DNA from: JBBSJV01 sp038256935
GTDB taxonomy: Bacteria; Patescibacteriota; JACMRA01
Assembly: GCA_038256935.1 (NCBI GenBank)
Contig: JBBSJV010000041.1
Coordinates: 1 to 12,109 of the forward strand
Length of the DNA stretch: 12,109 nt
Direction: 5' to 3'
The translations under genes were made by a program, and so were the position numbers. The notes under the pieces were generated by a model. That model did no database searches, was not told the DNA's origin, and saw nothing but the letters and a program-made list of their open reading frames with translations. Position 1 is the first letter of the stretch. Every line of letters starts with the position of its first letter. Below are positions 6,495-12,109 of the stretch, piece after piece.

Positions 6495-8323
6495 TAAATA
6501 AATTTGAGCAACAAAAAGTCCAAAGTGAGGTTACAAAGCGGGTTAAAGAATTGTATCAGCCTCGGTTAACCTTATCCAAAAAGCCCAAAGAAATGGCTTT
6601 GAATCTTGTTCAGTACGTCAAAGAAAGACTTGAACATGAAAAGACATTAAAACGGTTCTTCTTGATCAAAAACAACTTACTCAAAAATGGTGTATCTAAA
6701 TATCACATGGATGGGGTATTGATTAAAGATCGCCACCTTGAGATTGATGATAGGTTTGTCAGAGTATATTATCTTGCAGATTTACCTAATTCTATTAATC
6801 CAAGTTTTCTCTTTAGACTTATTAATTTACCCATTCCTTTTAAGTTATCATACCACATTGAAGGGGCTAGCCAAAAAGACATGATCAGAAAAGGCAATGG
6901 AAAGATTGCTTCTTTGGAGTCAGTGCAAATAATACGAGGCAAAGAGGGCAGGGGTAGAGATCAGACAGTTGATAGGGAGATCAGAGAGATTCAAGAGTTT
7001 GTAGATAATTTGGTACATGATATTGAAAAAGCTTTTTTTGTTAGTATTTACGCTACAATATCAGCGGATAGTTTAGAGGAGCTCAAAGAGTATGACCGTT
7101 TGTTTCAAGAGAAGAGCCAAGATATAGGGTTTACCTTTAATACAGCTACTGCTCGCCAAAAAGAGGCTCTTTTATCAGCCATACCTGTTTTAGAGACTCA
7201 AAAGGACAAACAACAGATTTTACAGACAGGGGCTATTACTTATTTATTACCTTTTCTTAGTAGAAATATCAATGATCCCGAGGGAATATTTCTTGGTAGA
7301 GATGCTTATAATGGTACGCTCGTATTAGTTGATCTATTTAAGGCAGATAACGCTAATGTCAATATATTTGGTATGTCAGGGAGTGGTAAAAGTGTTACTT
7401 CTAAGCTACTTATGAGTAGACTTGCTGTGAGAGGAGTACAAAACATTATCATTGATCCAGAGGGTGAGTATGTGAAGCTGGCCGAGAGTTTTCACCAAAT
7501 ACCCGTTAGATTTAGCAGGAATAAAGGAATTAATCCGTTCTTTACAGGCTCTACCCACGAAGACGCAGAAAAAAATCATATTGTAGTTCTCAAAGAATTT
7601 TTTAGATTCTTTATTGAACCGCAACGTTACGACGGGGCTTTATTAGATAAGTTATTAGTCAAACTATATCGCCAAAAAAAGCACAATTTAGAAGCATTTA
7701 TAGACTTATGTAAAAAGGAGAGGGCAATCTTTATTGATGATATTATTACCCTTTCAAAGGACGGTTCAATGAGTGGCTTATTTAGTAGTAATGAGACCAT
7801 TGATCTTAATTCTGATATGCTAGTGTTTGATTTATCAGAGATTAAAGAAGAAAAGCTAAAAGTGGCCACCATGTATTTACTTTCAAATATTATCTATAAT
7901 TTGATTGAGCAGAATATGGGACGCAAAAAGATGATCTATATTGATGAAGCCCATAAGTTTTTAAAGTATCATGCGACTCGTGAGTTTTTGATTGACCTTT
8001 CCAAGACCGTTCGCAAACGCAATACTGGTCTAGTTTGTATTACTCAAAACCCAGAGGATTTTAAAGAAGAAAATGGAGGAAAGACAATTATCACTCAAGC
8101 TGAGACTAGTATTATTCTCAAACAAAACTATGCTTCAATGGGCTTTATAAGGCGTAATGGAGTATTCCCACTTACAGAGCAAGAAGAACTTGCTTTACCG
8201 ACACTAGATAGAGGCCAAACACTGCTTATCCGTCAAAATGAGCATATGTTACTAAATGTGCATGTATTTGAGAGTGAGGAGGATTTGGTATTTACCAGTA
8301 GTTTTTCAACTAAAAAAGACTAA
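6491..8323 (+). CDS. virB4: VirB4-family type IV secretion ATPase
   Basis: A 610-residue motor that powers assembly of the secretion channel at the cytoplasmic face of the membrane. The first 270 residues form the upstream VirB4 domain (RFVRVYYLADLP at 88-99; a long helical region 160-240). The RecA-like motor has Walker A GMSGSGKS (294-301), the following strand NIIIDPEGEYVKL (318-330), Walker B MIYIDEAHKF (481-490), and the RKRNTGLVCITQNPEDF segment (508-524) with sensor and arginine positions typical of VirB4/TraC. A complete C-terminus is present (LDRGQTLLIRQNEH). All key ATPase residues are visible, so it looks functional. Its start overlaps the previous gene, with an AAGGCGAG stretch upstream that may serve as a weak ribosome site. 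The next gene starts 1 bp after its stop. Confidence 0.92.
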   Translation: MINKFEQQKVQSEVTKRVKELYQPRLTLSKKPKEMALNLVQYVKERLEHEKTLKRFFLIKNNLLKNGVSKYHMDGVLIKDRHLEIDDRFVRVYYLADLPNSINPSFLFRLINLPIPFKLSYHIEGASQKDMIRKGNGKIASLESVQIIRGKEGRGRDQTVDREIREIQEFVDNLVHDIEKAFFVSIYATISADSLEELKEYDRLFQEKSQDIGFTFNTATARQKEALLSAIPVLETQKDKQQILQTGAITYLLPFLSRNINDPEGIFLGRDAYNGTLVLVDLFKADNANVNIFGMSGSGKSVTSKLLMSRLAVRGVQNIIIDPEGEYVKLAESFHQIPVRFSRNKGINPFFTGSTHEDAEKNHIVVLKEFFRFFIEPQRYDGALLDKLLVKLYRQKKHNLEAFIDLCKKERAIFIDDIITLSKDGSMSGLFSSNETIDLNSDMLVFDLSEIKEEKLKVATMYLLSNIIYNLIEQNMGRKKMIYIDEAHKFLKYHATREFLIDLSKTVRKRNTGLVCITQNPEDFKEENGGKTIITQAETSIILKQNYASMGFIRRNGVFPLTEQEELALPTLDRGQTLLIRQNEHMLLNVHVFESEEDLVFTSSFSTKKD

Positions 8324-8324
8324 T

Positions 8325-9239
8325 ATGAAACAACACGACCACGACCAAGCTGAGGACTTAAACAAAATTGCTAGTAAAACAGGGGATTATGTTTTGACTG
8401 AGCTTGTTCAAGGCACTGCTCTTATTATTGGCTCGCTTATGGGGGCTAACCCGCTACAAAGTGCTAAACTAGGTCAGTTGTTGTATAAAAATTTAGGTTT
8501 GATACTTGGAATTACCGTTACTCCATTTTTGATCATTGCCCTCTTGGTAATGAGTATTCAGAATCAAGAAAGAGGCAATGTTAATCTAGGTTCAGAAGCA
8601 ACTAATTTAGACGGGATTGATGCGGTAGTCTTAAATGTTCCTTACTTTAATCAATGGCTTGACCCTGGTGGTTCTGTTTCTCCAGTATTTCCAAAGCGGA
8701 GAATAAGGGGGTCTGATTGGGACTTAGGTCAAGTACTGTGTGGAGCAGCTAGCGTGACTATGGTTGCTGGATATTTTGGCAAGCTACCATATGATGTTAA
8801 CAATGAAAATGATTTAAAGAAATTCTCTTATACTGATCAAGGTTTAAATTTACCTTCCAAATGTAGTTCAAGAGAGATTGGGGGAGCATTTGGGATGACT
8901 GCTTATGACTCTAGTTGCAATATGAGTAGTCACGGGGGAATGGTAAGCTATTTAAACAGAATGGGGTTGAGAGCTAATAATATTGGTGTAATTAGTTTTG
9001 AAAAGGTCAAAAATTCAATTGATGCTGGTAATCCATTGATTGTTTCTATGTCTGCACCCGTAGGGCATATTGCCGTTATTAAAGGCTATACCGCAGATGG
9101 GAGACTTGTCATGAATGATCCCTATAAAGATGTCCAAAATGGAACTAAAGGCTACAGCTTCAATGGCAAGAATGCTTTGTATCAAGTCAATACAGGCTGG
9201 ACAGTCAATTATACCATGGAAATATCACAAAAATTATGA
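8325..9239 (+). CDS. Membrane-anchored C39-like cysteine peptidase of the secretion operon
   Basis: A 304-residue protein with a cytoplasmic N-terminal segment, one strong transmembrane helix (about 57-77, LGLILGITVTPFLIIALLVM), then an outside domain of the Peptidase_C39_2 type. The catalytic set is visible: Cys139 in QVLCGAAS, His248 in VGHIAVIKGY and Asp265 in MNDPY. VPYFNQW (105-111) opens the domain as in C39 relatives. Two more cysteines (180, 198) may be bonded. Such proteins in conjugation operons could cut peptide crosslinks of the cell wall or process a secreted protein; the sequence does not decide which. ATG 8325, in the TAATATG junction after VirB4, is preferred to ATG 8256, which lies inside VirB4. 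The stop overlaps the next start (ATGA). Confidence 0.75.
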   Translation: MKQHDHDQAEDLNKIASKTGDYVLTELVQGTALIIGSLMGANPLQSAKLGQLLYKNLGLILGITVTPFLIIALLVMSIQNQERGNVNLGSEATNLDGIDAVVLNVPYFNQWLDPGGSVSPVFPKRRIRGSDWDLGQVLCGAASVTMVAGYFGKLPYDVNNENDLKKFSYTDQGLNLPSKCSSREIGGAFGMTAYDSSCNMSSHGGMVSYLNRMGLRANNIGVISFEKVKNSIDAGNPLIVSMSAPVGHIAVIKGYTADGRLVMNDPYKDVQNGTKGYSFNGKNALYQVNTGWTVNYTMEISQKL

Positions 9240-9847
9240 CTCGTAAATCAATCCAAATAATACTTTCAATCACCCTTATAGTAGGTTTATTAGGCTCTTA
9301 CTATTGGTTTATAATACTACCAAGCATTAATAATACAGACGATCAGGAACAGATAAGTGAACCAAGCACGGAAATATTTGACCTTCAAGCCAGTTTGCCA
9401 GAAGGTTGGAGGCGAGAGGTTGGGGAAGGGTTAGTGCAAGAAAACGCTGAGCAAGAAACTATTGAATTTACAAAGGATGGTTTATTGATTCGTGTCACTA
9501 TTAGATTAACCAGAGTAAGCACAGATGATGAAATATTTACAGGATTTATTCCTGAAACTAGAGAATATCTAACCACCACTAATAATCCATTAGAAGTAGG
9601 AAATATTGATACTATTAAACTAGGAAGGGTTGCGTCTAACCAAGGTTATGCTTTGGTTGACCTTGATTCCTTTATACGGCGAGACGGGGAAGAAACCTAT
9701 ATTTACGAGCTACCATTACTTGTCTCACGGGAGGGTTTTGAAACAAAAACCGTCATTACCTATATACTAGGCGATCAACCAGCAAGTTCCTTGTTACTTG
9801 ATGAAGCTGACAAACTAGTATTGTCTTTGAATACACAAACCACTTAG
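9236..9847 (+). CDS. N-terminally anchored extracytoplasmic protein, unknown family
   Basis: A 203-residue protein with an N-terminal membrane helix (about 5-28, SIQIILSITLIVGLLGSYYWFIIL), a short acidic linker, and an all-beta looking domain from about 47. The LPEGWRRE start and the EFTKDGLLIRVTIRL strand recall the PsbP/Mog1-like fold found in many bacterial surface proteins, but the likeness is only general. No cysteines are present. It overlaps the C39-like peptidase gene by 4 bp, so a joint role at the outer face of the membrane is likely. An assembly factor or scaffold for the channel is possible. Confidence 0.65.
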   Translation: MTRKSIQIILSITLIVGLLGSYYWFIILPSINNTDDQEQISEPSTEIFDLQASLPEGWRREVGEGLVQENAEQETIEFTKDGLLIRVTIRLTRVSTDDEIFTGFIPETREYLTTTNNPLEVGNIDTIKLGRVASNQGYALVDLDSFIRRDGEETYIYELPLLVSREGFETKTVITYILGDQPASSLLLDEADKLVLSLNTQTT

Positions 9848-9877
9848 CCGTGCAATTTTTAAACAAAAATTGGGCGG
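9848..9877 (+). other. Stem-loop in the gap before the Replic_Relax-like gene
   Basis: CAATTTTT (9853-9860) and AAAAATTG (9865-9872) pair perfectly over 8 bp around the loop AAAC. After a 2-nt mismatch the outer bases CCG (9848-9850) and CGG (9875-9877) can also pair. No T-run follows the stem, so it is not a standard intrinsic terminator. It begins right after the upstream stop codon, and its 3' end reaches a GGGCGGA stretch (9872-9878) about 13 bp before ATG 9891, so it could hide a ribosome site or mark an RNA processing point. Confidence 0.45.
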
Positions 9878-9890
9878 AACAACTTACATT

Positions 9891-10808
9891 ATGTCTCAAA
9901 AAAAGCACTTACTATTTACTAGAGATTTAATACTCAAAATTACTCTTGTCTTAAAAGTAGTACCAGTTTCTTGGGTGTATGCACTTAATGAAAGCTATGA
10001 AGTAGATAAGAGTAAGATCAATAATCTCATCCATAGCATGAGACGCAACGGGTTTATATCATTTGAACAAAAATACCCAGGGGAGCGTTTTATCTTTCTT
10101 ACTCAAAAAGGCTTTGATAGAGCCAGCAAGGAAATAAAGCCAAACTATTCATACAAATCTTGGAGCAAAGGAGCAACGAGAACAGAGACTATCTTTCGTC
10201 ATCACCACTATATCACATTTCGTTTTCTGCTTGATTATATAGCCAACTCTGAGGCTCTAGCTAATGTTTATGTTGATTATGATAGAGAATGCAAACTTGG
10301 GTTCAAGGTTGGTAATCACGAATACAATATATACCCAGATGCATTGATCAGATCAAATAGCCAAGATAGTTATCATAAAGTAATTTGTCTTGAAGCAGAT
10401 ACAGGCCAAGAAGAGATCAAAAGAATATTTGATAAACTCCTTAGGTATCTAATCTATATCCAAAAAAGCTTTAGTACAGAGGACGTAGATCAAGTTAAGG
10501 TCTATTTTAGTTTCGCAACATCAAGACGAGCTGAAAGCGTGTTTAAACTTTCCGAAGATGGCAACAAAAATGGCATTGTGTATTCATTGTATAATCAAGG
10601 TACTCGACTTAACTTTTTGTATGAAAAGACCCCAGAAAGCTTGGGAATACGTGAGTTCCTTGATATCGTGAAGAGTGGTAAAATTGAGCTATACTATGGA
10701 ACAATTGAAAATACAGCTGATGAATTTGAGAAAATCGATTATTTGGAAAATATTATAGCAAATTGCCCTAAGACTGCTGAATTTTATAAGCAATTATATA
10801 CTGATTAA
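9891..10808 (+). CDS. Replic_Relax-like protein (winged helix plus PD-(D/E)XK-like domain)
   Basis: A 305-residue soluble protein. Residues 1-85 form a winged helix: LVLKVVPVSWVYALNESY, then a KINNLIHSMRRNGFI recognition region and the FIFLTQKGFD wing. Residues 98-200 match the pattern of the replication-relaxation family (PF13814): RHHHYITF (103-110), YPDALIR (148-154), and CLEADTG (166-172) followed by a helical EEIKRIFDKLLRYL. The PD...ExD layout (Asp150, Glu168, Asp170) resembles the PD-(D/E)XK nuclease fold. Members occur on plasmids and conjugative elements and are thought to act on DNA in replication or transfer. No classical MOB relaxase is in the window, so this may do DNA nicking or origin recognition here; that is inference. 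ATG 9891 follows a possible GGGCGGA ribosome site; an upstream TTG (9870) falls in the stem-loop and is unlikely. Confidence 0.7.
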   Translation: MSQKKHLLFTRDLILKITLVLKVVPVSWVYALNESYEVDKSKINNLIHSMRRNGFISFEQKYPGERFIFLTQKGFDRASKEIKPNYSYKSWSKGATRTETIFRHHHYITFRFLLDYIANSEALANVYVDYDRECKLGFKVGNHEYNIYPDALIRSNSQDSYHKVICLEADTGQEEIKRIFDKLLRYLIYIQKSFSTEDVDQVKVYFSFATSRRAESVFKLSEDGNKNGIVYSLYNQGTRLNFLYEKTPESLGIREFLDIVKSGKIELYYGTIENTADEFEKIDYLENIIANCPKTAEFYKQLYTD

Positions 10809-10811
10809 TAT

Positions 10812-11741
10812 ATGGCCAGCTTAATCGAAATTAACTACGATACAATACCTGAGACGGTGGGTAATTGGTTCAACGAATTACCGCCTGAAACTAAGGCATA
10901 TATTCAATTAGGTATTGGTGTTGTTGCCGTATCAATTATTATCTATCTTGGATATATTTTTATTACTGGCTATTTTGATTCAAAGAAATCGATTTATAAG
11001 CTGGAGGTGCATTTTCCTAAAGCTGATGAGATTGACGATGATCAAAGACAAATTGAAGCAATGAGATCATTCTTTGGTAGTATTCACGCCATTAATGAGT
11101 CCGAGAGGTTGAGTTTTGAGATTCACAAAACCTATGAATACTTGACGTTACTTATCACCTGTTCAAGCTTAAGCAATGTTGAGTCTATACGAAAGTATCT
11201 AACCAGTATCAAAGGGTTAACCATTAGCCTGACCACGGAAGAGCCACTGGAGGAGTACCACAAGAGCTACGCCAAACGCATTGTTCTTAATAAGAATTAC
11301 TTTACAATCAATTTGGAAGAAAGAGCCTTATTCTCAAAGCTTATTGATTATCTTTCATCTTTGAGTTCAGAAGAAAAAGGAAGTATATTGTTTTTAATGA
11401 GACCTGCACAAAACAAAGATCATAAGATCGAGAGGTTGATCTACAAAAATGATCAAGTTCAAGCAAAAAACAGAACACGGCTCACCAAACAATCTAGTGA
11501 TAACGAAAATTTAAGTCAAAAGCAAAAGGGGGAGCTATTTTTGGTTCAAATTTACGCTCTAGGAAATTCATCAAAGATCGCCCGTGAACTTGCTTCTATA
11601 TTTAAGATTCTGGGTCACAAATCAAAGTTTGTAAGTAAGAATGTTATTGGTAGCCAACAGGCTCTCAAATTACGCTCTAGATACCTTTTCCGAGAAACTT
11701 ATGTACTCCATATTTTCGCACGTGGTTTGGGTCATTTTTAA
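10812..11741 (+). CDS. N-terminal part of a VirD4-like coupling protein, ending at a frameshift
   Basis: A 309-residue protein with one transmembrane helix (about 31-53, IQLGIGVVAVSIIIYLGYIF), then a cytoplasmic alpha/beta domain (YKLEVHFPKADE, RSFFGSIHAI, YEYLTLLITCSS, and a second repeat of this type near 230-300). In Patescibacteria and Gram-positive relatives such a domain usually continues in the same chain into the VirD4/TraG-type ATPase. Here the frame stops at TAA 11739-11741, directly after a run of five T. The -1 frame continues as LTSNELAVMIHPTKLERG straight into the ATPase part. I therefore read this as the front half of a split gene. It starts 3 bp after the Replic_Relax-like gene (TAA-TAT-ATG). 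Confidence 0.65.
   Translation: MASLIEINYDTIPETVGNWFNELPPETKAYIQLGIGVVAVSIIIYLGYIFITGYFDSKKSIYKLEVHFPKADEIDDDQRQIEAMRSFFGSIHAINESERLSFEIHKTYEYLTLLITCSSLSNVESIRKYLTSIKGLTISLTTEEPLEEYHKSYAKRIVLNKNYFTINLEERALFSKLIDYLSSLSSEEKGSILFLMRPAQNKDHKIERLIYKNDQVQAKNRTRLTKQSSDNENLSQKQKGELFLVQIYALGNSSKIARELASIFKILGHKSKFVSKNVIGSQQALKLRSRYLFRETYVLHIFARGLGHF
11735..11741 (+). other. Possible -1 frameshift site (T TTT TAA) in the coupling-protein gene
   Basis: The zero frame reads CAT TTT TAA and stops. A one-base backward slip on the T-run lets the same phenylalanine tRNA pair perfectly again; the next codon becomes TTA, giving HF-LTSNELAVMIHP without a gap. The -1 frame is open from 11681, so the join could also lie earlier, for example at the T-run 11686-11689. 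A single extra T in the true sequence would have the same effect. Confidence 0.45.
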
Positions 11742-11761
11742 CCTCAAATGAGCTTGCCGTA

Positions 11762-12109
11762 ATGATTCACCCCACAAAGTTAGAGCGTGGTAATTATAAA
11801 CCTAATAAGTCATTAATAATTGAAAGCACTCCTGAGTTCTTGGAAGATGGGGAAGACAAACTTCTGATTGGTACATCTCATATAGCAACAGGGGAAGAAA
11901 GGAGAGTATATTTTCCAAAAGAAAACCTTAGAAGACATTTGTATGTACTAGGTTCAACGGGTTCAGGTAAAAGTACTGTCCTTATCCGCACTGCTCTTTC
12001 AGCCTGTGAAGATAGAGATAAGTCACTAATCTTCTTTGACCCTCACGAGGTTGACCTACAAATGATAGCGGCTAGACTACCAGATTTAACGGACGTAATC
12101 TATTTTAAG
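11762..12109 (+). CDS. VirD4/TraG-like type IV coupling ATPase (partial, runs off the right edge)
   Basis: 116 codons are visible from ATG 11762 to the end of the window, and the frame is open upstream to 11681. The product couples the DNA-protein substrate to the secretion channel and uses ATP for transfer. Visible are Walker A GSTGSGKS (64-71) after LRRHLYVL, and the next strand FFDPHEVDLQ (91-100), matching the DPHGDL-like segment of this family, then LTDVIYF. The upstream in-frame SNELAVMIHP resembles the conserved ELA-x-x-H stretch before the motor domain in relatives. Because that stretch lies before ATG 11762, the natural product is probably a fusion with the preceding 309-residue part through a frameshift. 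The Walker B and C-terminal parts lie beyond the window. A separate protein starting at ATG 11762 is also possible. Confidence 0.75.
   Translation, partial: MIHPTKLERGNYKPNKSLIIESTPEFLEDGEDKLLIGTSHIATGEERRVYFPKENLRRHLYVLGSTGSGKSTVLIRTALSACEDRDKSLIFFDPHEVDLQMIAARLPDLTDVIYFK

Noticed and set aside
6480..6500. Frameshift between PrgI-VirB4N and VirB4
   Set aside because: The junction is a clean ATGA overlap with a weak AAGG upstream and complete domains on both sides, so it looks like two real genes.
8256..8324. Longer N-terminus for the C39-like protein from ATG 8256
   Set aside because: It lies inside the conserved C-terminus of VirB4; ATG 8325 fits the TAATATG junction pattern and leaves a normal anchored protein.
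2955..9239. Alternative genetic code with TGA as glycine
   Set aside because: TGA ends genes at 2956-2958, 6492-6494 and 9237-9239 directly at the next start, so it acts as stop here.
9848..9877. Intrinsic terminator
   Set aside because: No T-run follows the stem on either strand, and the operon seems to continue.
1..12109. CRISPR arrays, tRNA or rRNA genes
   Set aside because: I saw no regularly spaced direct repeats and no tRNA or rRNA signatures; nearly all the sequence is taken up by the listed genes.

Overview
The window is AT-rich, densely coded DNA from a bacterium. Most of it (about 2773-12109, + strand) is one gene block for a type IV secretion/conjugation apparatus of the minimal kind seen in Gram-positive bacteria and especially in Patescibacteria (CPR): a VirB2/TrbC-like pilin, a VirB6/TrbL-like channel, a PrgI-VirB4N protein next to a VirB4 ATPase, a membrane-anchored C39-type peptidase, a Replic_Relax-like protein and a VirD4-like coupling ATPase. 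The Patescibacteria assignment is an inference from this gene set, the small genes, the compact junctions and the near absence of Shine-Dalgarno sequences. TGA acts as a stop at three ATGA overlaps, so this is not the TGA=glycine code of Gracilibacteria/Absconditabacteria.

Left edge (1-1308): the last 44 codons of a winged-helix-like protein, then a beta-class adenine-N6 DNA methyltransferase of the type III Mod kind. It carries DPPY and FMAGSG but is cut off about 13 residues after the second motif, so the restriction-modification locus is broken here.

Middle (1316-2742): a 1.43-kb segment bounded by 57-bp inverted repeats (47/57 matched). Each repeat contains a core of 11 bp + 6 bp spacer + 11 bp; both arms are identical in the two copies while the spacers differ completely (TCACTG against AAAAAA). 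This is the layout of a tyrosine-recombinase (Xer/dif-like) crossover site. The only gene inside, on the - strand, encodes a MerR/Xis-like helix-turn-helix joined to an EgtD-like (Methyltransf_33) SAM methyltransferase. A degenerate third 11-6-11 site overlaps this gene's stop codon, so the gene also lies between two like-oriented sites, in the manner of a cassette. No recombinase is in the window. This segment is the most novel part.

Right (2757 onward): a candidate promoter whose -35 lies in the outer end of the right inverted repeat probably starts the secretion operon. The genes follow with 4-bp ATGA overlaps or short TAA-T-ATG, TAA-TAT-ATG and similar gaps, suggesting translational coupling. 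The coupling protein is split: its membrane-anchored N-terminal half stops at a TTTTTAA sequence (11735-11741), while the -1 frame reads on without a break into the Walker A ATPase part, which leaves the window at 12109. This is a programmed slip, a mutation or an assembly error.

Working together, the pilin, VirB6, PrgI/VirB4 and the anchored proteins would form the channel, the C39 peptidase could open the cell envelope, and the Replic_Relax protein with the coupling ATPase would select and feed DNA. The block fits part of an integrative conjugative element or plasmid inserted in or beside a restriction-modification gene.
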